DNA from: Ligustrum vulgare
Taxonomy: Eukaryota; Streptophyta; Magnoliopsida; Lamiales; Oleaceae
DNA: 64,000 nt
NCBI GenBank assembly: GCA_963555705.1
Contig: OY743189.1
Location: 3,861,501-3,925,500 of the forward strand
Direction: 5' to 3'
This document shows, piece by piece, positions 1-11,290 of this stretch. The notes under the pieces are model-generated. The model was not told the DNA's origin and did not search any database. It saw only the letters and a list, made by a program, of their open reading frames with translations. A program made the position numbers and the translations under genes. The first letter of the stretch is position 1. Each line of letters opens with the position of its first letter.

Positions 1-800
1 CCTAGCACTTTTATGAGACTAATGAACCATGTTTTACGTGCTTACATTGGTAAATTCGTTGTGGTATACTTTGATGACATTTTGGTATATAGTAAGAACT
101 TAGGTGATCACATTAAACATTTAAGATCTGTTTTGGAAGTGTTGAAAACTGAAAAACTATATGCTAATTTTAAAAAGTGTACTTTTTGCATTGAAAAGTA
201 ATTTTTCTTGGATTTTTTGTTAGTGCTAATGGTGTTGAGGTAGATGAGGAGAAAATTCATGCGATTAAAGAATGGCCAACTCCCAAAAGTATTACCGAGG
301 TTAGGAGCTTCCACGAGTTGGCTGGGTTTTATAGGAGATTTGTTAAAGACTTTAGCACACTTGCAGTACCACTCACAGAAATAGTCAAGAAAAGTGTGGG
401 ATTCCATTGGGGGGTAACACAAGAAAATGCTTAAGGATAGGTTATGTTCTGCACCGGTTTTAGCTTTACCTAACTTTAACCAAACCTTTGAGATTGAATG
501 TGATGCATCAGGAATAGGTATTTGAGCTGTTCTTATGCAGGAAAAAAGACCGGTTGCATTTTTCAGTGAAAAGTTGAGTGGGGCAGTTTTGAATTATCCT
601 ACCTACGACAAGGAGCTTTATGCTCTTGTCCGTGCCTTGGAGACATGGCAGCACTATCTGTGGCCAAAGGAATTCGTCATACACACTGACCACGAGTCAC
701 TGAAACACCTCAAGGGACAAGGTAAGCTAAAGAAAAGACACGCCCGTTGGATGGAATTCATTGAGACTTTTCCATATGTCATTCGCTATAAGCAAGATGA
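1..800 (+). pseudogene. pol: Ty3/gypsy pol remnant: RT C-terminus and RNase H (family A)
   Basis: Enters from the left edge inside the reverse transcriptase. The catalytic YFDDILVYS block is at about 67-93, followed by the RT thumb/connection. RNase H follows: the ECDASG motif near 495-513, [13 protein letters not shown] near 604-645, and HTDHESL near 683-703. It has the same architecture as the better-kept copy at 43594-45650. Damage: a lost base near 199-201 shifts the frame (the FLGF block is read in another frame), a small disruption lies near 420-435, and TGA at 523-525 replaces the Arg codon of GIRAVL. The RNase H end runs straight into integrase C-terminal sequence at about 798, so the integrase zinc finger and catalytic core are missing. 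Certainly non-functional. Family assignment is from motifs. Confidence 0.9.
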
Positions 801-1423
801 TCGGAGCAGTTTGGACGGGGCGAAAAAAGCTAAGCTTGTGAAAGAACTTCATGAGAAGGTGAAAGGGCAAATTGAAAAGAAAAATGAGCGTTATGCGACT
901 CATGCCAACAAAGGTAGGAGGCAAGTGACGTTCGAGCCGGGTGATTGGGTGTGGTTGCACTTGCGAAAGGAGCGATTTCCAACCCAAAAGAAAGTCTAAG
1001 TTGCAGCCAAGAGGCGATGGACCTTTTCAAATCATTGAAAAGATAAATGAAAATGCATATAAGCTCGATCTTCCAGGTGAGTATAATGTGTATGCTTCTT
1101 TTAATGTTGCTGATCTTTCTCTGTTTGATGCAGGTGATGATTCGAGGACGAATCCTTTTCAACAGGGAGGGGATGATGAGTTCTCGAGTGGCTCGATGAG
1201 CGTTGACCTGTTGCACGTGCCCGCAGGACCAATGACGAGGCAAAGAGCTAAAAGAATCAAGCAGGCAATGCAAGGATTTATGCAAGCGTGGATGGATGAG
1301 TGTCCGAGCGCAAATACTTCATTTACGTTGCATAACAAAGTGGAAGAGGAGCCAAAGTTATTACAATGCATTTGGATCAAGGAACATCAAGAAAATTGTG
1401 CAGCAGCTGATTCACGGCCGTAA
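798..1423 (+). pseudogene. pol: Integrase C-terminal domain and tail of family A pol
   Basis: After the deletion joint (RYKQ followed by DDRSSLDG) the reading matches the integrase C-terminus of the H element: a KKxELxEKVK helix, the [13 protein letters not shown] block, [21 protein letters not shown], then LPGEYNVYASFNVADLS. One frameshift lies at about 975-990 in an A-rich run. The tail DSRTNPFQQGGDD overlaps the polypurine tract, and the frame continues about 250 bp into the 3' LTR as a GPMTRQRAKRIKQAMQ tail. That tail resembles the GPITRxRAK ends of many plant gypsy polyproteins. It stops at TAA 1421-1423, inside the first CGGCCGTAA motif of the LTR array. Confidence 0.85.
1162..1173 (+). 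promoter_or_regulatory. Polypurine tract of family A
   Basis: The purine-rich run ACAGGGAGGGGA sits directly against the LTR start TGATGAGTTC. It would prime plus-strand DNA synthesis. It is preceded by the inverted repeat GATTCGAGGACGAATC at 1140-1155, a layout also seen in families B and H. Confidence 0.8.
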
Positions 1424-1683
1424 AGCCTAAAATCACGGCCGTAAAGGATTCACGGCCGTAAAGCCAAAATTACGGCCGTAACACTACAAAGGCAAAATTA
1501 AGCAGAAGGGGATTTACGGCCGTAAACCAAATTCTCACGGCCGTAAATAAAGTTTAGCAGATTTTTATTTTTTTCAGAAGGTTGCTTACGGCCTTAATAG
1601 ACATCGTCACGGCCGTAACATATGTTTTTAATTTTTAATCTGTAGCATTCTTACGTCCGTAAACTCATAAGTCACGGCCGTAA
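1412..1683 (+). repeat. Palindrome array: five doublets of (T)TACGGCCGTAA in the A LTR
   Basis: Ten copies of TTACGGCCGTAA or TCACGGCCGTAA start at 1412/1433, 1450/1470, 1514/1535, 1586/1607 and 1651/1672. Start-to-start spacing inside a doublet is 21, 20, 21, 21 and 21 bp, while doublets are 38-72 bp apart. Two copies have single-base changes (GGCCTTAA at 1586, CGTCCGTAA at 1651). The array lies upstream of the TATA box, so it fits a U3 enhancer, but no function is shown. Confidence 0.9.
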
Positions 1684-1768
1684 CTTGGCGCCGCAATTAA
1701 GACCTAATTTTGGCGTTTTAGTTTAGGTTGAATACTAGTTTATTTTTAGTTGCTTTATTTTTTTTAGC

Positions 1769-1780
1769 CTATATATATGG
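1769..1780 (+). promoter_or_regulatory. TATA box of the A LTR
   Basis: CTATATATATGG about 87 bp after the last palindrome. It is shared with the solo A LTR (40558-40569). Transcription should start about 30 bp downstream and define the U3/R border. Confidence 0.65.
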
Positions 1781-2091
1781 CTTTATTCAATATTGTAAAA
1801 ACAATTATTATTCTTGAGATTAATGATATTGAAGGTGAGATATTCCCTTAATTTCTTCGTGTTCTCGTTGAACAAATTGAACTTATCAAAGGATTTGACA
1901 ACCTTTGTGGCATTCCCCCTTTGTGGTTCTTATCTCCGCATCGTAACGGGTTTTGTGTTTAATATACCCATAGTTCTTGCGTCGTGAGGTCGGGGTTGCA
2001 TTGTTACTGTCTACTATCTTGGATTTTAGAGCTCTCCGGCATTTAATTCCGCGTGTTCTTGGTGATCCCCGTATCGTATCGGATCACATCA

Positions 2092-2526
2092 GAAAGTTTC
2101 ATGTCAATCCATCCCAACACTATCCTTGGAGAATCTTCGATGAAATTAATGAAATACAATGAGGTTAATGGGGAGTGGATTCCAAAAGTTAGCCGCGGTG
2201 AGGGAAGTAGTCGAGGTCCATCCATATTGGAAGAACCCGTACATATGGAAGGCGTGGAACATGAGCAAAGAGAAGAGACAACTTTTGTGGCACCGAAACA
2301 CGTGCCACCTAGTAGGTTTGATGCTTTTATGGCCAAGTTTAGAGGTTTCCAAATTGAGACGCGGGCCAACTTTGCATATTTAGCTCAAGCTCAAACCACC
2401 TTTTGGGTGCGCCAAAAGATGGACGAACTCATGATTTTTCAGTATCGCATGGAGGATTGACTTGATGACCTCGAGGATGAGGGACCTCAAGATGATGAAG
2501 ATGATGGTGAAGGTGGCAATGAATAA
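2092..2526 (+). pseudogene. Unrecognised acidic ORF fragment after the A LTR
   Basis: An open frame runs from the LTR edge to a TGA at about 2458, then in the same frame to TAA near 2524. It contains KYNEVNGEWIPKVSRGEG, a helical stretch around FDAFMAKFRGFQIETRANF, and a strongly acidic end (DDLEDEGPQDDEDDGEGG). The layout recalls the C-terminal part of extra ORFs found in plant Athila-like elements, but I cannot assign it. Its start was probably replaced by the A insertion. It is antisense to the K element beside it. Confidence 0.35.
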
Positions 2527-2835
2527 CTCCTTTCTCTATTCCTATGTTTATTATGATATTTTGTTAATGTTATGCTACATTGACCTTCGGGGTTAGTTAT
2601 TTCAACCCATTTGGGTGTTTGGTTTGTAAAGGCATGAGCCTTAGATACTTACTAAAGGCATTTTCAATTATGCACTTATGTTATGTTACTATCCTATATT
2701 GAACTTCCATTCTATCTATTTCACAATCACATCACATAACATAACATTGAATAAAACCAAATATAAACATACCTCTTGAGTTTGGATGTCATTGATGAGC
2801 ATTATATGTTCTGCAGAACCGCTTTTAGAAACAAA
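2527..2835. other. Leader-like stretch of the K element, no gene seen
   Basis: AT-rich sequence between the unknown ORF and the K primer-binding site. Read on the minus strand it is the start of K's internal region. No frame of note and no repeat. Confidence 0.5.
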
Positions 2836-2847
2836 GCTCTGATACCA
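2836..2847 (-). promoter_or_regulatory. Primer-binding site of K (initiator tRNA-Met type)
   Basis: The minus strand reads TGGTATCAGAGC four bases after the LTR end GTCTCCACA. This is the usual plant initiator-Met primer-binding sequence and fixes K's orientation. Confidence 0.8.
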
Positions 2848-2851
2848 TGCT

Positions 2852-5061
2852 TGTGGAGACCCTAAAACCCATCATTTAATAAATAGCATTTATTTAAAAA
2901 TTTGGATTAAATTTAAAATTTTTACAGCGCATAATCTCAGGTGTCGAAACGAAAGTGACTGAGGTAGCACTGTCGAGTAGGTGTCGACACCAATACAGAG
3001 GAGTGTCGAAACCAACCCTATTTACCAGGAAAATAGTTTTAATGTTGAATTCTAGGGTTTTGGTATCGACACATAATAAGCAAAATCTTCAATTTACTTG
3101 AATTAATAGCTTGAAAACATAAGACTTACTTCATAGATAAGTTGTAAAATGTAGTACAGCTGTGACTTTAGAAAGAGATTACAAGGACAACTCAAAACTT
3201 CTCTTCCTTATTTTAACAAAACAACTAAACACAATCTACCTTACTGGATTTCTTCACTGGGAAATTATCGGGTATTCATATTCCATAGTATCGATGTTCT
3301 AGAAGTCTAAATAAAAGTGAGAATGCAGAAAACGTGTTAAAGCAGTAAAGTCGCAGTACGCCTGCCACGTGTGGATTTTTGTCACATACATATAATATCT
3401 CTCATCAGATGACTTGATCCATTCCCGAGAGATTTCTTCAAAATTGTCATAACGCAACATCTACAAGTTGAAAACATTGAAAACATGAATTGATAATTCA
3501 ATGAGTAATTCGATACACATGCAAGTACTTTTCAAAATTATGAATTCAGAGCCCGGTTATTGATTATCTCCTCTACCCAAAGCACTTAATACATACACAA
3601 CCCGGATATGAATAAATGGCCATAATCATAAACATGTTACTCAGGATTCCATATCCTTTAGAGCTTCTATATCCTTGTCATCTTTCCCCCTGTTCGACTC
3701 CAATAGGGTTACAAGATCTCCATGTCATTCGTCCGAGCCTTGGAGTCGCAAGGTCCTCACGACACAAATCGATATCCAAACATTAAACATTTGATTACCA
3801 TGGGGCCTAGAGTTCAAATCTATAATCATTACTTGAAAATGCTCCTTTTTTGAATCATATCACATTCAATATCATCATCAATATGCATCAAAATCATTTT
3901 ATCACATATCAGACTTGCACATAATGAAACATATAAAGGGTGTGTCGAATACTCACTATTTTGATGATTTATTCTATCTATCAACCTGAAATTCGTAAAA
4001 TGACTTCATATCATGAACAAAAATAAAGATAAAGGGGTGGTCTATGTCAACACCATGTTCATCATTCTTCCTTTGGTATCGACGCCAAATCACCAGGTGT
4101 CTCGACACCAAGTGTAGTTTCAGAAACTGAATTTTGATTTCTTTGATTCTGTTGATCCCTAATTAATATAGTTTGATAATCATTTTTGAGAAACAAGTTT
4201 GGGGATCAAAAGAATGATTTAAAATGGATTTAAACATAAATTTGGCAAGAATTCTAGAATTGATGTATAAAAAAAAGATAGAGTTTTTGCTACTGATTAC
4301 TTGGAGTGATGTTTTATAATTTCAAAAACTCTGGTATTTATAAGGAAGAAAGGGTGTAGGGAAGCCAGAGATCACAGTTGTATTGAATTAGAACCTTAAT
4401 TTATCCTTAAGCTTACTAATTACCAAGCATGAGGTGTCTACCATGCAGCTGGAGCACGGCCATGCAAGCATGAGGTGGAGAGAAGGTATAAGATGAGTAA
4501 TAGAAGCTATAAAAGCAGCAGCAGCAGTCTAGGAGTCCAACCTATGGCTGCTATTTTGGCTTTTTTCCCATTTTTGAGTAGCTGAGTTCGAATCTGGGTC
4601 TGAAGTAGCAAATGGCATCCAAATTAAGAGTTTTTGGTGTCATTTCAAAGTACTTATATAGTACTTCCATGTAAAATTTTCCTCATAGGATTTGGATAGT
4701 GGAAGAAGAAGTTATGGCGTTCCAAAGTTGGCTTATCGAAATTGCCTTTTCGATTTGCACGTTTTAGCAGCCAACTTTTAAAAATTTTTGAGGACTGTAC
4801 AGTAATCATGATGATGAGCAGATTTCAGATTCTCGAAGTTCACTCAGAGTACTTATCCTTACATATAAGATATGCATTTATCCGAGACTGGAAGAGGTCA
4901 AACGAATTTCCTAAAGATAGGTGTTAAATCACCATTTTTATTCCTAACATAGGTTTCATTTTCCTTTCCTAATTTCCTATAAATTTAAATAAAAACCTTA
5001 AAATATATTTATTATGTAATAATGAGAAAATGTGGACGTCATAATTTTTCGGGGCATTACA
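2852..5061 (-). mobile_element. K element 5' LTR (2.21 kb, minus strand)
   Basis: On the minus strand it runs from TGTAATGCCCCG (5061) to GGGTCTCCACA (2852) and is followed by the primer-binding site. A TATA-like TTATAAATA lies at 4335-4343 (minus). The right flank 5062-5066 (AAATA) is pararetrovirus sequence, so K entered the EPRV. The other LTR is not in the window. The LTR contains several variants of the palindrome GGTGTCGACACC. Confidence 0.8.
2939..3075. repeat. TGTCGA(C/A)AC motif cluster in the K LTR
   Basis: A perfect 12-bp palindrome GGTGTCGACACC at 2980-2991 sits among relatives: GGTGTCGAAAC (2939), CTGTCGAG (about 2970), GTGTCGAAACC (about 3003) and GGTATCGACAC (about 3062). Two more (GGTATCGACGCC, GGTGTCTCGACACC) lie near 4075-4110. 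On K's own strand these fall downstream of the TATA box, so they would be transcribed. Confidence 0.7.
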
Positions 5062-5600
5062 AAATATTTTGGGTTGCATGTAAATATTAATTTCTGATAT
5101 GCAAGATTTCCTTCTATCGTTCTTAGATGACTATCTTTTGAATATATTATTCTTCCATCATGTAAACTTATAGTTAAGGGTGAATCTATCCCTTCTTTGA
5201 ATGAAGATTTAAACATTATTTGTAAGCCCGCTAAGTAAACATATTGAATCTTTTCACTCTATTTTTTATTGGTTTTTGTTAATAATTTCGTGACTGTATT
5301 TTTTGTTAAAAGATTTAATTTATGTATTCTTTGAGTTGTTCTAACATCTATTGCTTTTCCAATTTTATGATATTCATTTATAGCTATCATTTCTCTTTTC
5401 CATATTCTATTTAAGATTTCCTATCTTCCTATTTTCAAATCTAAGGATAACTTATGTATTTTCTTGAATTTATTATTATCAAAGGTTACTTTTAATCCAT
5501 AACCATCTATTCCTTCATATTCTTGTACATATATATTATTGTTTTCTATTTCTCTATTCATATACTGATTCATTGTTTTCTGAATCTGTTTCACTTATGT
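5062..5600 (-). pseudogene. Endogenous pararetrovirus: movement-protein-like region
   Basis: Minus-strand frames with stops and shifts resemble the Caulimoviridae movement protein (30K superfamily). A hydrophobic segment is followed by a GIDSPL(T)ISLHDGR block and a KDS turn, then a segment rich in aromatic residues (residues from about 5216 down to 5066). Upstream, at about 5240-5560, is a matching N-terminal stretch with GYGLKV and an IGKAIDVRTT-like strand. It is cut at 5061 by the K LTR. Gene order here is coat protein then movement protein, as in the large ORF1 of cavemoviruses. Old and inactive; assignment by motif memory only. Confidence 0.6.
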
Positions 5601-6446
5601 AAACTTCTTGATCATAGTATTCTTCAATATCAGATATTTCACTTAGTTCACTTTCTATTTTTTGATATTCTTTTTGTAATATCATAACTTTTTTCTTGGT
5701 ACCATTAGGGTTTATATAACCTATTTCTCCACAACTCCAACATTTATATTGACTTTTATCTTTTTTTATAAGGTTTATTTTTCTGCTTTCTATTTGGATT
5801 ATATTTTCCTTTATAATATCTTCTTCTAGGTTTTATATATTTCTTTATAAAGTTTCTGATTGTTTTGAACTTTCTATTTTTCTATTTTCTCTTAGTATTT
5901 TTTTCTCAGGATTACATCCCAATTGTATAGGTTTTTTCATATCTTCACAACATCTTCTAGTCAATTTTCCTGATTTTTTTCAATAAATGCCTTTGCTGAC
6001 ATATATATGCTAATCTTTCAAGTAGAAATTTTATCCTTGATCCTAAAGTTCAAGGTATTCTAGGGTTATCTCTAATAAATTTTTCAAATTCTATCTTAAA
6101 ATATATTCCCCATGATCCTGGTAATTTATTATAATACATATCTTTATATACTTCTTTATTTTCGTTACTATAAAATTGAACATAATAGTAATCTTTAAAT
6201 TCACAAGTATATTCTTTAATTTTACACATATCGCAAATTGTTAAATTTATTAATTTGACTCTAGCCAATTCTTTCACTCTTATTGATTTGTTTTCAGCAT
6301 TACTTATCCAATTTTCTCCTATAAATTCATCTACTATGTATTGTACTAATCTCTGTATACCTTCTCTATCTGATTTTATTATTTCTGTTTGAACACTTCT
6401 TCTTATTAATGTTTTTGTATCATTACTTATTCCTTCCCACAATTTC
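5600..6446 (-). pseudogene. Endogenous pararetrovirus: coat-protein-like region with zinc knuckle
   Basis: The longest open piece is 6442-6050, about 130 residues, with a conserved-looking block KLPGSWGIYFK followed by a basic segment. Downstream on the minus strand, at about 5710-5745, is CWSCGEIGY, a zinc knuckle of the CxxCGxxGH type with the His changed to Tyr and the final Cys not visible. A Glu/Asp-rich linker (about 5590-5700) follows. A coat protein core, Lys-rich stretch and knuckle in that order is typical of Caulimoviridae. The frame is broken by several stops between 5700 and 6050. Confidence 0.65.
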
Positions 6447-7489
6447 TAACATTTCCTTCAAAATGATGCAACTAAGAAATCTATTCTTCTTTCAGTACTT
6501 TCCCATATATCATCTTTATTATATAGAAAGAATATTATCATTGAATTGGCCTAAGTTAATAAGGTTAATAAGGTTTTCTTAGTATCTATTTTACAATCTA
6601 AATCTAATTTTGTTCCTCCATGATTAATAGGTTTATCATAATTATCATTTGGTTCAAATCTATCTTTGTACTTATTTCCTTTTAGGTGGTTGTCTATCTC
6701 TAATCCTGTCATAATATTGTTTATGTGATTTACTATATAGAGGTGCATAACTTTCATCTGGATCTGGTAATTCTCTTTTAAAGAGGTTCCTATTGGAGCA
6801 AGTTGGGTACTCCAGTATTCATTAAAACTTGATATTCATTTAAATTATCTAGGCTTAATTGATTAAAATTTTCTATAGTCTAATTCTTCATTCATCTTTA
6901 TCTTGTTTTTCTTTAGTTTTTTCTTCGACTTTTAACTTTAACAAAAAAAATTTCTATGGATTTTTATAGTTCTAATTCTTTTAGTATCTTTGGTAAAATG
7001 TTTTTTTCTAAATTCATCATCCATAGTTCCTGCTTCTTTTACAATTTTTTCTTGTTCAATGTACTTCTTTCCTATTATAGACATTTGTTTTTCTAAGAGT
7101 TTTTTTGTCTGTTTGCTTATACTTATTTTTATTATTTTCCTTTAACTCTCTAATTTCAAGTTTTAGTATATTTATGTCATTTCTTGCTTCTTTTAATTCG
7201 TTTTAAACTTCTTGAAAACCACTTATCAATGATTTTATTAATATTTTTAGATCTTCAAAACATTCACTCATTCACATTTTATACTCTTGGTTTGGTAGTT
7301 TCGAGTTTCTGTATCTTAAATAATCTATCATACATAGCATCTATTTTTATTTCTACTTTTTTGATTATTTCTTCTATTGATATGATTATTTCATTATCAT
7401 CTTTTCTTGTGTTTTCATTTAACTTTTCTATTTTTTTCTATAATTATTCATATTTTATCTTGATTAATTAATTCTCCTGCTTTTCTTTG
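6447..7489 (-). pseudogene. Endogenous pararetrovirus: region N-terminal to the coat protein
   Basis: Very AT-rich. The minus-strand frames are interrupted, but they show Lys/Glu-rich, coiled-coil-like segments (about 6900-7480) and a Pro/Arg-rich stretch near 6650-6790. The sequence continues, after removal of the E element and one TSD copy, at 61456. This identifies the two parts as one inserted viral copy. Confidence 0.6.
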
Positions 7490-8760
7490 AAACTTGTGAT
7501 TCTCCAAGTTCTAAATACCCGGTTCGTCACGTCATCACATCGGCTCGTCTAACTTTTAAAATAACGATTTAATTAGAAGAATAATAATTATTTTTTCATA
7601 CTTGGCAACATTTAAATAAAAATCAAACGGTAAATAAAATTTAATAATTTGAAATTTCTTGGAATAACAACTCAAAAGAAATCTTTTAACGAAGATATAA
7701 AATTTGCTAGCATTTTAAAACTAAGCATGAATAAAATAAACTTTCTATTATTTAATTATTGTTGCCACCATGCTCATTATGTTCCTCCATCTCCGAAATC
7801 TACAAATATTCGTTAAAAAGGAATGACCATTTCATAGAAATACTCTGTAGACTCATCGCCAATAATTAATTTACAGAATAATTGAACACATAATTATGCA
7901 ATTTATACAGTGACATCATCATCATAATCATAGGCTCTCTTTTTTTCTTTTCGAAGACTCTTTAAAAACATAGGGTGTGTAGTCTCGACTCATGCATTAA
8001 AACATGTAAATTATGCATAACAACATCTTATAAGAGATAATCTCGTCTCATCTTGTCTCATGCATTTAAGCATATAAGTTATGACAAGCATTACAACATC
8101 ATAATCTCGTCCCATGCAATAAATACATATAATCAAGTAAAATCATGTAATACATGCAATTATAATTTAAACTAATTTGTTGAGGCGGGTCTACCTTAAT
8201 TTCTCAAGTTTGAAAGTTGAGCGGGAATAATCACTTTATTCTTATAAATCTCCGAACGCTTCGTCTAGCCAATAAGAAAATTAGTCTAAATAAGAATTTT
8301 AGAATTTAAAGTTTTAAAATGAATTTATAAGCTTCGGGATTAAACTTAAAATCTAAAATAATTCATTTGAAAAGAGTTGGGCTAAAACAAAATTTTCAAA
8401 AATCTTGGGGACCGAAATCACGAATTTTAAAACTATAGGCTTTCATTAAAACATTGCAGGGACTAAAATAAGCACTTTTAAAACTTTTGGCTTAAGAAGG
8501 TAAATTTTAAAAATCAAAATATATAAAATTCTTCTCTCTCTCTAACTCCATTTAGAGAGAAGAGGAGGAATAAACGGCGATCGGCGACGCCAGAGGGCCC
8601 GTGTCTCAATCCCGCGGTGATGCTGCCATCACGTGGCGGAAACAATGGTGGGTGGAGGGGCGGCAGGCGAAGGAGAGTTAGGCAGATTTTGGTAAAAAAT
8701 CAGGAATAATCGAGGTTTATTTGGCTTTTGGGGGTGTGGTTTTCTGCCAAAAATTCGATC

Positions 8761-11290
8761 TGTAGCGACCAAGAATTTTTACGCATTTAATAATTATTTT
8801 AAAATCATGAAAACGGAGTCGCTGCGATCTCATCCATTTTTAAGTTAACGTCACGACGCGTTTGTCTAGCCAAGTGGAGAAATGTAAAGTCAATTCGATT
8901 TTAATTAAAATCCAAATTTTCCAAAAACTTTATTATTTATTTAAATTATTATTTTCAAAATCATTTTAAATTCCAAATTACGTCAAGCTCGTTTTTATCA
9001 GATTCATTTCGACCCCGTTGATTCACGCGTATTATTTTTCTCGAATTCCGTACCTTGCTTGTCAAGTCTTCCAAACCATCCAATCAACCCATACCTCCCA
9101 CCAACCACATCCAATCTCATACCCTATCAAAACTCACCAACCTCTCCAATTCAAACCCTCTTCACCAGCCTCTCTTCTCTCTCATTCCTCCTCACCATGA
9201 CCGACCCTGCAACCAGCCCAACTCCACCAGCACCACCAATCATCATCATCACCTCCATGCCCCAACTCCGTTCGAACCCACAATCCCAGTAGTCAAACCA
9301 CATTTCCACAAACTGCAAGCATATTCACTTCACACACCTGCCACATTGCATTCCAGCCAAACCAATCTCCAATCCCAGCCTCTAACTTCCATAGTCGAAC
9401 CCTGTGTCCGACTGCAAATCTCCATCTCCAGCCACCAACATCTACAGATCACAAACCATCGCTACAACCACCAAGGCTTGAGCGGCCACCATCGCACCAA
9501 CTCCAAACTGCCACAACGCCACAGTCCAACCACCAACCTCCACATTATCCGGCCAAGACTCAAAAGCCAGCTGACTCAATCAAACCTCCACCAAGAACCC
9601 TTCACCATCAAAGAAAACCACCGAAACTGCCCCTGCACCCAAGCTCCATTGAACCCCAGTCCACTGCCATAGACAACCGCCACCACCACCGCACGCAACT
9701 AACTCCAAAGACACACCCCAAACTCAAAATCAAAACCCAAATTAAAACCCAAAAACTGAGAAGAATCGAAGCCCAGTTACTTGCCTCAACCACCGCGGGA
9801 AAATCGCAGCTCCAAGCCTCGATTTCACTTCAGTTTTGCACCCATTTCTCGCACCTAAACTGCACAAAAACCTAGCCTATTGCACCCTCACCCGTCGCCG
9901 CACCCAGCGCCGGTGTTGCGCCGGCGAAATCGCCGTCGAAGGATGGATTCGCAAGTCTCGACCTCCGTCTCTCGCTTCTCTCTCTCGTCCGCTCTTCTGA
10001 TCTGAAATGAAGAGAGAAAAGATATTTTTATTTTAATATTTTGATTTTCGAAAATTTCACCTTAAGCCCCCAAGTTTGAAAAGTTATTCAATTCAGTCCT
10101 TATAGTTTTAAAATTATCTTTTCAGCCCTTAAATTCTTTAAATGATTTTAATCGGCCCTCATTCTTAAAATCACGTATTTCAAGCCCTACAATTTAATAT
10201 TCATTTTGAGCTTCGACCCAATTTTTGAAAAGTATCAATTTAGTCCCTCAACTTTCAAAGTTTTCATTTTAGTCCCTCAACTTTCAAAATATTCATTTTA
10301 GTCCCTCAACTTTCAAAGTATTCATTTTAGTCTCTCAACTTTTAAATCATCAATATCGGTCCCCAAATTGTAAATTTATCATTTTAACTGTAAATTTCAA
10401 AAGACCAATTCGACTTAATCTTCTAATTGGCTAGACGAAGCGTACGGAGAATTAAAGAATTGAAGTCGTTTCCCGCTCAAGTTTGCACTCGTCAAGTTTA
10501 AGGTAGACTCGCCCCTATTAATTGATTTAAATTATGATTGCATGTGAATGTGTATGTTATGTGACTTGTGAAAAGTCATTTTTTATGAAAACGAGCCTGT
10601 ATTCCCTCGTCAGGAATAATGATGATATGAGTATGATATGAGTATGCGGGCAAGATTGGGAAAAGGCCCCTTGAGGGAGCCCAATCCGCTACAAGAAATG
10701 ATGATGTTATGCATAACATACGTGCCTTATGTGCACGAGACGAGTAGAGCAATCCACACCCTATGATTTCTAAAGAGCCTATGATTTTCAAAAAGAAGCC
10801 AAGTGCTTTAATGCACAAGAAGAGCAACACACACCCTATGATTTCTAAAGAGCCTGCATTTACGTGTTCAATTATATTGTAGATTAATTAATTGGCGATG
10901 AGTCTACTGAGTATTTCTATGAAATGCTCATGTCTATTTTAACAACATTTGCAGATTTCAGAGAGGGTGGCAAGTGATGGATGATTGTGGCAATAGACGT
11001 TAAATGGTTGAAAACCTTATTTTAATGATTTCCGTATTTCCAAAAATTGTATAATTTTGAGAATTCCAGTCATTTGAAAAATTATGATATTGTCAATTGC
11101 TTTACAATATTAATGACTCGATTTATTATTTCGAATGGTTTCATAAATGTTTTCAATTTTATCGACCATTACAGTTTATTTAATGTTGCCAAAAATGAAT
11201 TTCAGTTATTTCTTCTGCTAAAATATTATTTGAAAAGTTAGATCAGACGATGACGTGGCGAACCGGGTATTTAGAACTCGGGGCGTTACA
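8761..11290 (+). mobile_element. Solo LTR of family E in opposite orientation (2.53 kb)
   Basis: Starts TGTAGCGACCAAGAATTTTT and ends CTCGGGGCGTTACA. Flanks are CGATC (8756-8760) and CGGTC (11291-11295), a 5-bp TSD with one change. The sister copy at 32600-32615 shows the uninterrupted site. Because it sits head-on inside an LTR of its own family, the locus holds long imperfect inverted repeats. It contains a C-rich stretch (9060-9720) open in several frames that looks like untranslated leader. Confidence 0.85.
10239..10355 (+). repeat. 29-bp tandem repeat, four copies, in the E solo LTR
   Basis: Units of TTTAGTCCCTCAACTTTC plus AAAgttttcat-like spacers repeat every 29 bp with few changes. 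It is not seen in this number in the other E LTR copies. Confidence 0.75.

Larger units (their letters stand above)
1174..2091 (+). repeat. 3' LTR of family A (918 bp)
   Basis: Starts TGATGAGTTCTCG directly after the polypurine tract and ends GTATCGGATCACATCA. The same boundaries are confirmed by two TSD-flanked solo copies (39955-40876 and 54870-55783). Contents in order: the pol tail (to 1423), the palindrome array (1412-1683), a TATA box (about 1770), then a leader ending in TGATCCCCGTATC. The matching 5' LTR and left TSD lie outside the window. Confidence 0.9.

Noticed and set aside
1412..1683. Regular short palindromic repeats resembling a CRISPR array
   Set aside because: Repeats are 12 bp, spacers 8-60 bp, in plant LTRs with TATA boxes and TSDs and no cas genes. 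They are LTR motifs.
9055..9672. 205-codon plus-strand ORF rich in Pro, His, Ser and Thr
   Set aside because: It lies inside the E solo LTR in a C-rich, G-poor leader with several frames open at once; low-complexity composition and no conserved start in the other E LTRs.
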